In this document: one piece after another, positions 4,912-10,124 of the stretch | How the letters are laid out: each line of letters starts with the position of its first letter | How positions within the stretch are numbered: the first letter of the stretch is position 1 | Assembly: GCA_030632035.1 (NCBI GenBank) | Contig: DAOVJZ010000038.1 | Location: forward strand, 1 to 10,124 | Origin: Granulosicoccaceae bacterium | GTDB lineage: Bacteria; Pseudomonadota; Gammaproteobacteria; DAOVJZ01 | Length of the DNA: 10,124 nucleotides | Reading direction: 5' to 3' | Translations under genes and position numbers: made by a program | Notes under the pieces: generated by a model | Told to the model about the DNA's origin: nothing | The model's database searches: none | What the model saw: the letters and a program-made list of their open reading frames with translations, nothing else

Positions 4912-7038
4912 ATGCAGACTGCCAAAAATATTTTTACGTGGAAACAATACTGGGCCAAACGCTTTGGCACTGCACCGGTATTACCTATGTCGCGCGAAGA
5001 AATGGATGATCTCGGCTGGGACAGTTGCGATATTATTATCGTGACGGGTGATGCCTACGTTGATCACCCCAGTTTCGGTATGGCGTTAATTGGTCGTTTG
5101 CTGGAGGCACAGGGTTTTCGTGTTGGTATCATTGCCCAGCCCGATTGGAAAAATACCAAAGACTTTGAAAAACTCGGAAAACCCAATCTTTTCTTTGGTG
5201 TCACTGCGGGTAACATGGATTCAATGGTCAATCGTTATACCTCTGATCGACGTATGCGCAGTAATGATGCCTACACACCAGATGGTATTGGCGGTAAACG
5301 GCCCGATCGTTCTGTCACCGTGTATGCACAACGTGTACGTGAAGCCTATAAGGGTGTGCCGGTCATTATTGGTGGCATTGAAGCCAGCCTGCGTCGTATC
5401 GCACATTACGATTATTGGTCAGACAAGGTAAAGCGTTCTATATTGCCTGATTCAAAAGCAGACCTGCTGGTTTATGGTAATGCTGAACGCGCCATTGTTG
5501 AGATTGCTCATCGACTTGCCACCGGTGAAGACATTAAAAACATAACCGACATCCGCGGCACGGCTTTCATGGCGAACACTGTCCCGGATAACTGGACTGT
5601 GATTGATTCAACACATGTTGATAAACCGGGCAGGATTGAACCACATCCTGATCCTTATGCGCATGAACCTGATTGTAAAAACAATGCATCGAATGTAGTA
5701 CCGTTTACAGTTAAACCTGTCAAAGTTGATCGTGCAACCACCGTCATGCAATTACCCGCCTTTGAACAGATAAAAAATGATCGGGTGCTCTATGCGCATA
5801 CATCACGTGTGTTTCACCTTGAAACTAATCCTGGCAATGCACGTGTCTTGATACAAAAACATGGCAATCGTTATGTCTGGCTGAATCCACCACCCATTCC
5901 ACTGACAACCAAGGAACTGGATCAAGTTTATGAGCTCCCTTATACGCGCATGCCAAACCCCGCCTATGGCAAGGCTAAATTACCTGCATGGGAAATGATC
6001 CAGTTCTCTATCAACATCATGCGTGGTTGTTTTGGCGGCTGTACCTTTTGTTCTATTACTGAACACGAAGGCCGCATTATTCAAAACCGTTCTGAAGATT
6101 CCATTATTCGCGAGATTGAAACCATTCGTGATACCGCCCCTGATTTTAAAGGCTATATTTCTGATCTGGGTGGCCCCACGGCCAATATGTATCGACTCAA
6201 ATGCAAGACTGAAAAGATTGAATCCGCTTGCCGACGCCTGTCCTGTGTCTACCCCGATATTTGTAAAAACATGGGTACTGATCACAAACCCTTAATCCAT
6301 CTTTATAAACGTGCGCGCAAACTTGAGGGAATAAAAAAAGTCTTTATCGCCTCCGGCCTGCGTTACGATCTGGCCGTGCGTTCACCGGAATATGTAAAAG
6401 AACTGGTCACACATCATGTCGGTGGCTATCTCAAAATTGCACCCGAACACACGGAAGAAAAAGCGTTAAGTAAAATGATGAAACCCGGCATCGGCACCTA
6501 TGACAAGTTCAAACGCATGTTCGATAAATTTACCGATGAGGCCGGCAAAGAACAATATCTTATTCCCTATTTTATCTCAGCGCATCCGGGTACCACAGAT
6601 GAAGACATGCTCAACCTCGCCTTATGGTTAAAACAAAATAAATTCAGGCCGGATCAAGTACAAGCATTTCTACCCACTCCATTGGCCATTGCCTCAGCCA
6701 TGTATCACAGCGGGAAGAACCCATTAAAAAAGGTTTCCAATACTTCAGAAGAAGTCACTGTGCCGAAAGGCGATAAAAAGCGCAGACTGCACAAAGCATT
6801 TCTACGTTATCACGATGCAGAAAACTGGCCACTCTTGCGCCAAGCGCTCAAGGATATGGGGAGAGAAGATTTAATTGGTAATGGTAAACGTCATCTGGTT
6901 CCAAGCTGGCAACCGGAAGGTACTGGCAAAAAACCGGAAGGTGTAAGAAAGCATTATGCTAAAAACAAATTAACAAAACACACTGTAAAAAAGAAGGTAA
7001 CAAAACAAGCCACGAACAAGAAGAATAAAAATAGCTAA
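4912..7038 (+). CDS. ygiQ: YgiQ family radical SAM protein
   Basis: The 708-aa protein matches E. coli YgiQ along nearly its whole length as I recall it, including MSREEMDDLGWDSCDII (26-42), GDAYVDHPSFGMA (46-58) and SVNIMRGCFGG-like text. The N-terminal third is the YgiQ-specific domain. The radical SAM [4Fe-4S] motif is C373-x3-C377-x2-C380 (CFGGCTFC), followed by the SAM-binding barrel with ISDLGGPTANMY (416-427). The C-terminal DUF3362-type region includes VPKGDKKRRLHKAFLRYHD (617-635). The last 40 residues are Lys-rich and low-complexity, as in other YgiQ tails. The physiological reaction is unknown. The ATG at 4912 aligns with the expected N-terminus, though its Shine-Dalgarno is poor. 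It diverges from the response regulator across 124 bp. Confidence 0.96.
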   Translation: MQTAKNIFTWKQYWAKRFGTAPVLPMSREEMDDLGWDSCDIIIVTGDAYVDHPSFGMALIGRLLEAQGFRVGIIAQPDWKNTKDFEKLGKPNLFFGVTAGNMDSMVNRYTSDRRMRSNDAYTPDGIGGKRPDRSVTVYAQRVREAYKGVPVIIGGIEASLRRIAHYDYWSDKVKRSILPDSKADLLVYGNAERAIVEIAHRLATGEDIKNITDIRGTAFMANTVPDNWTVIDSTHVDKPGRIEPHPDPYAHEPDCKNNASNVVPFTVKPVKVDRATTVMQLPAFEQIKNDRVLYAHTSRVFHLETNPGNARVLIQKHGNRYVWLNPPPIPLTTKELDQVYELPYTRMPNPAYGKAKLPAWEMIQFSINIMRGCFGGCTFCSITEHEGRIIQNRSEDSIIREIETIRDTAPDFKGYISDLGGPTANMYRLKCKTEKIESACRRLSCVYPDICKNMGTDHKPLIHLYKRARKLEGIKKVFIASGLRYDLAVRSPEYVKELVTHHVGGYLKIAPEHTEEKALSKMMKPGIGTYDKFKRMFDKFTDEAGKEQYLIPYFISAHPGTTDEDMLNLALWLKQNKFRPDQVQAFLPTPLAIASAMYHSGKNPLKKVSNTSEEVTVPKGDKKRRLHKAFLRYHDAENWPLLRQALKDMGREDLIGNGKRHLVPSWQPEGTGKKPEGVRKHYAKNKLTKHTVKKKVTKQATNKKNKNS

Positions 7039-7095
7039 AATATTTTTTGATGCTATGGTAATATTCCCCTTAAATAAAGGGTTTCACGAGACATT

Positions 7096-7869
7096 ATGGA
7101 TTCAGGAAAAAATACGAAAAGAAAGAGCAGATTTGGTCGGAATATACGCAATTTTTTTACTCGGCTGAAAAATAAAAATCTTTTCCGTTCCGACTTTGAT
7201 CGTTTTCGTCTTCTGGCAGAAAAAGCAGGTCACCGATTTCCTCTTGAGTGGAACGACCGTTATCCCTGCCTCAAAGATGATACAGGCTCTACACGATTTA
7301 ATGGCCACTACCTGCTTCATACTGCATGGGCAGCTCGTAAACTTAAAGATATCCAACCTGTCCAACATACCGATATTTCTTCGTCACTTTATTTTAATGC
7401 TCTGGTCTCAGCCTTTATTCCGGTTAATTTTTATGATTATAGACCTGCCAAAAGTACGTTATCAGGCCTGACATCAGGCTTCTCTGATTTGATGAAATTA
7501 CCATTTGAAAACAATAGTCAGGCATCTATTAGTTGCATGCACGTCATTGAACATATTGGGCTAGGGCGTTACGGAGATAAAATGGATCCTGATGGTGACG
7601 TCACTGCAATTTCAGAACTCAAAAGAGTAACCGCATCTGGTGGTTCGTTATTATTCGTTGTCCCCGTAGGTAAGCCACGTATCCAGTTTAATGCGCACCG
7701 TATTTATAGTTATGATCAAATAATTAAATACTTTGATGGTTTCACTCTGAGAGAATTTTCACTGATTCCTGATGAACCAAATGATGACAACCTTATTATT
7801 AATGCAACAGAAGAACAGTCTGATGCACAAAACTACGGGTGTGGCTGTTTCTGGTTTGTTAAAAAATAA
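7096..7869 (+). CDS. DUF268 family protein (methyltransferase-like, glycan-cluster associated)
   Basis: The 257-aa product has the signature text of DUF268: SCMHVIEHIGLGRYGD (146-161), DPDGD (164-168), ELKRVTASGGSLLFVVPVG (174-192), FNAHRIYS (198-205) and a Cys/aromatic C-terminus ending YGCGCFWF. The HVIEH-GG-VPVG order recalls the second half of a class I methyltransferase. The usual Gly-rich SAM loop is not obvious (the equivalent strand may be VNFYDYRPA, 110-118), so catalysis is unproven. The first 30 residues are very basic (KNTKRKSRFGR and on). Family members commonly sit in surface polysaccharide loci. The start has only a weak ribosome binding site (GAGAC, with AAGGG further up). It follows ygiQ by 57 bp and converges on an FkbM methyltransferase gene 10 bp away. 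Confidence 0.85.
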   Translation: MDSGKNTKRKSRFGRNIRNFFTRLKNKNLFRSDFDRFRLLAEKAGHRFPLEWNDRYPCLKDDTGSTRFNGHYLLHTAWAARKLKDIQPVQHTDISSSLYFNALVSAFIPVNFYDYRPAKSTLSGLTSGFSDLMKLPFENNSQASISCMHVIEHIGLGRYGDKMDPDGDVTAISELKRVTASGGSLLFVVPVGKPRIQFNAHRIYSYDQIIKYFDGFTLREFSLIPDEPNDDNLIINATEEQSDAQNYGCGCFWFVKK

Positions 7870-7879
7870 GCTCTAGTCC

Positions 7880-8611
7880 TCATAAATTTGAAATGTAATA
7901 ATCACTTCCTGATGGAGCACCATCAATTCTGTAGCCTGAAGCAGAAAGTAAGTCACTGATAGTATCTATACTTTCTGGCGAAGATTCTATTTGTAGATAT
8001 GCCCTGTTTTCAGAAAGAAACTTCTGCATACCACGAATAACTTCAACTTCATTTCCTTCAACATCAATTTTTACAAAACAACTTTTATCTCTGATATCAA
8101 GTATGTCATCCAATACGCGTACATCTACCTCAACACTATGTGTGTTTCTGTTATTGGCCCAATCCCGTCTAAGAGAACTTGTTCCCAAAAAATAAGGGTG
8201 ATAATAAAGCTCCATTCTGTCCTTTTTATCAGACAATGCACAATTATATCCTTCCCATTTTGAGGTTAAATTATTTATTAAAATATTACTACTCGTCTGC
8301 TGATACAATACTGGTAAGGGTTCAAAGCTGTAAATTTTTTCTATATTTGACAATTTCCCAAGAAGAACAGAATAGAAACCCAGGTTGGCTCCAATATCAA
8401 AAAAATATTTTATATTGTTTTCTTTAATAATTTCTTTTGCGTTTTCAATTAACTCATTTTCATATTTTTTGAATTTAATTATTCCTTCATCCATCAAGCT
8501 ATTTTTATTCAACAGAAAATAAGCCCCTTCTCTTCTATAAACCTGGAATGGGTGCGAAAAAAAATTGTTTAATCTTTTGTATATGCTTCTAAATATTTTA
8601 GGGACAAACAT
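7880..8611 (-). CDS. FkbM family SAM-dependent methyltransferase
   Basis: The 243-aa protein carries the FkbM pattern: motif I FFDIGANLGFYSVLLGKL (70-87), an acidic residue after strand 2 (E97 in YSFEPLP), and the hallmark VKIDVEGNEVEVIRGMQKFL (180-199). FkbM enzymes O-methylate sugars or polyketides; in bacterial genomes many modify exopolysaccharide, O-antigen or flagellar glycans. No membrane segment is visible. The DNA is much richer in A and T than the neighbouring thiC: 8401-8460 has 9 G or C bases in 60, against 24 in 60 at 9361-9420. This suggests recent acquisition. The ATG at 8611 has a poor ribosome binding site (TCTGGA). It starts 26 bp after the thiC stop on the same strand, so it may ride on thiC transcription. 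Its acceptor is unknown. Confidence 0.93.
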   Translation of the reverse strand: MFVPKIFRSIYKRLNNFFSHPFQVYRREGAYFLLNKNSLMDEGIIKFKKYENELIENAKEIIKENNIKYFFDIGANLGFYSVLLGKLSNIEKIYSFEPLPVLYQQTSSNILINNLTSKWEGYNCALSDKKDRMELYYHPYFLGTSSLRRDWANNRNTHSVEVDVRVLDDILDIRDKSCFVKIDVEGNEVEVIRGMQKFLSENRAYLQIESSPESIDTISDLLSASGYRIDGAPSGSDYYISNL

Positions 8612-8637
8612 GGATAATATTCCAGAATTCAGGACAG

Positions 8638-10124
8638 TTATATTTCTTTATAAATTTCCGCACCGGATTTTTTAAATTCCTCAGCCTTGTCCTGCATGGC
8701 CTTTTCCAGTGCTTCATCCTCGGCTATTTCCTGTTTGGCGGCATAGTCACGTACATCCTGCGTGATCTTCATGGAACAGAAATTGGGACCACACATGGAG
8801 CAGAAATGGGCAACCTTGTGTGCCTGTTTGGGCATGGTGGCGTCGTGGTATTCACGTGCCCTGTCCGGATCGAGTCCTATATTGAATTGATCTTCCCAGC
8901 GAAATTCAAACCGTGCCTTGGACATGGCGTTATCACGGATCTGCGCACCGGGGTGACCTTTTGCAAGATCAGCAGCATGGGCGGCAATCTTGTAAGTAAT
9001 GATGCCTTCTTTAACATCGTCACGATCAGGTAGACCTAAATGTTCCTTGGGTGTGACGTAACACAACATGGCCGTACCGTACCAACCGATCATGGCCGCC
9101 CCAATACCAGAGGTAATGTGATCATAACCGGGGGCAATATCTGTGGTCAGTGGACCTAATGTGTAGAACGGGGCTTCACCACATTCTTCCAGCTGTTTAT
9201 CCATATTCACCTTTATCATGTGCATCGGGACATGGCCGGGGCCTTCAATAATAGTTTGCACATCGTGCTTCCATGCAATCTTTGTTAACTCGCCCAATGC
9301 TTCCAACTCACCAAACTGGGCGGCATCGTTGGCATCGGCCAGTGAACCGGGACGCAGACCATCACCTAACGAGAATGACACGTCATAAGCTTTCATGATC
9401 TCGCAGATGTCTTCAAAATGTGTGTACAGGAAATTTTCCTTGTGATGGGCAAGACACCACTTGGCCATAATGGAACCACCGCGTGACACAATGCCGGTCA
9501 GGCGTTTGGCGGTCAATGGTACATGACGTAACAACACGCCGGCATGAATGGTAAAATAATCCACACCCTGTTCGGCCTGTTCAATCAGCGTATCACGGAA
9601 CAATTCCCATGTGAGATCTTCTGACTTGCCATCGACCTTTTCCAGTGCCTGATAAATTGGCACCGTCCCAATCGGTACTGGTGAATTACGAATAATCCAT
9701 TCACGGGTTTCATGAATGTGTTTGCCGGTAGAAAGATCCATGATGGTATCGGAACCCCAACGAATACCCCATGTCATTTTATCCACTTCTTTTTCAATAG
9801 AAGACGTCACTGCCGAGTTGCCGAGGTTACCATTAATCTTTACCAAAAAATTACGACCGATGATCATGGGTTCGAGTTCGGTATGATTAATATTGGCTGG
9901 GATAACTGCTCGACCACGCGCAACTTCAGAACGAACAAATTCAGGTGTAATGGAATCCGGAAGGCTGGCACCAAATGAATTACCGGGATGTTGTACTTTC
10001 AGTTGTTCCTTGTACATTTCCAGTCGCAGGTTTTCACGAATGGCGACGTATTCCATTTCCGGTGTAATAATGCCTTGTTTCGCATAATACATTTGTGACA
10101 CATTACTGCCTGCCTTTGCTCGAC
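8638..10124 (-). CDS. thiC: Phosphomethylpyrimidine synthase ThiC, N-terminus beyond the right edge
   Basis: ThiC is a radical SAM enzyme that rearranges aminoimidazole ribotide into hydroxymethylpyrimidine phosphate for thiamine synthesis in the cytosol. The frame stays open to position 10124, reading RAKAGSNVSQMYYAKQG and onward, so the GTG at 10101 is an internal Val codon. About 494 of the roughly 630 residues typical of the family are visible; about 130 N-terminal residues are missing. Family text such as GIITPEMEYVAIREN, SRGGSIMAKWC and IEGPGHVPMHMIKVNM is present. The atypical C-terminal iron-sulfur motif C-x2-C-x4-C (CSMCGPNFC) is encoded at 8776-8802. Any TPP riboswitch would lie outside the window. 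The fkbM-type gene begins 26 bp downstream with no terminator visible between. Confidence 0.97.
   Translation of the reverse strand, partial: RAKAGSNVSQMYYAKQGIITPEMEYVAIRENLRLEMYKEQLKVQHPGNSFGASLPDSITPEFVRSEVARGRAVIPANINHTELEPMIIGRNFLVKINGNLGNSAVTSSIEKEVDKMTWGIRWGSDTIMDLSTGKHIHETREWIIRNSPVPIGTVPIYQALEKVDGKSEDLTWELFRDTLIEQAEQGVDYFTIHAGVLLRHVPLTAKRLTGIVSRGGSIMAKWCLAHHKENFLYTHFEDICEIMKAYDVSFSLGDGLRPGSLADANDAAQFGELEALGELTKIAWKHDVQTIIEGPGHVPMHMIKVNMDKQLEECGEAPFYTLGPLTTDIAPGYDHITSGIGAAMIGWYGTAMLCYVTPKEHLGLPDRDDVKEGIITYKIAAHAADLAKGHPGAQIRDNAMSKARFEFRWEDQFNIGLDPDRAREYHDATMPKQAHKVAHFCSMCGPNFCSMKITQDVRDYAAKQEIAEDEALEKAMQDKAEEFKKSGAEIYKEI

Noticed and set aside
5980..6285. 101-aa minus-strand ORF opposite the YgiQ iron-sulfur region
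   Set aside because: It is an antisense shadow of a strongly conserved gene, with no independent start signal.
6914..6948. Direct repeat CCGGAAGGT within ygiQ
   Set aside because: It encodes the short repeated PEG text of a low-complexity Lys-rich tail, with no sign of a mobile or recombination role.
10099..10101. GTG as the start codon of thiC
   Set aside because: The frame continues open to the window edge with family-like residues (RAKAGSN), and about 130 N-terminal residues would be missing.

Overview
The window looks like chromosomal DNA from a motile gammaproteobacterium of moderate to low GC. YgiQ and ThiC follow the Escherichia coli proteins closely from memory, and the control signals are ordinary sigma70 hexamers plus flagellar sigma28-type boxes. 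The organism assignment is inference; no marker fixes the genus.

Left end (1-735). A gene truncated by the left edge begins on the minus strand at position 53. Its 17 visible residues and its Shine-Dalgarno mark it as a response-regulator receiver gene. It has a leader of about 90 nt and a very good sigma28 (FliA) promoter match at 148-174. Upstream of that lie a perfect palindromic terminator (197-224), a small uncharacterised 89-aa gene (244-513, minus), and a possible 15-codon ORF with a strong ribosome binding site (575-622, minus). A compact divergent promoter at 662-715 can serve both directions.

Plus-strand operon (736-2333). A class I SAM-dependent methyltransferase, a CPIC glutaredoxin and a SixA-type histidine phosphatase are packed tightly. 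The last two overlap by one base. The SixA protein has Gln where the family normally has the Arg of its RHG motif.

Minus-strand pair (2349-4787). A single-domain CheY-like response regulator with a GTG start is followed by a fused class II aldolase / short-chain dehydrogenase. The fusion resembles bifunctional rhamnulose-phosphate aldolase/dehydrogenases, but no rhamnose genes are visible.

Right half (4912-10124). ygiQ (radical SAM, plus) diverges from the response regulator, and sigma28-like boxes face both ways in the 124-bp gap. A DUF268 gene (plus) and an AT-rich FkbM-type methyltransferase gene (minus) then converge with 10 bp between them. thiC (minus) runs off the right edge, and its stop lies 26 bp before the fkbM-type gene. 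The DUF268/FkbM pair looks like a glycan-modification insertion between housekeeping genes.

The strongest unexpected signals are regulatory: the sigma28 promoter plus structured leader of the truncated response regulator, repeated sigma28-like boxes around the second response regulator, and the bidirectional promoter with its hidden small ORF. I see no IS element, CRISPR array, tRNA or rRNA, and no gene-free stretch exceeds 300 bases.
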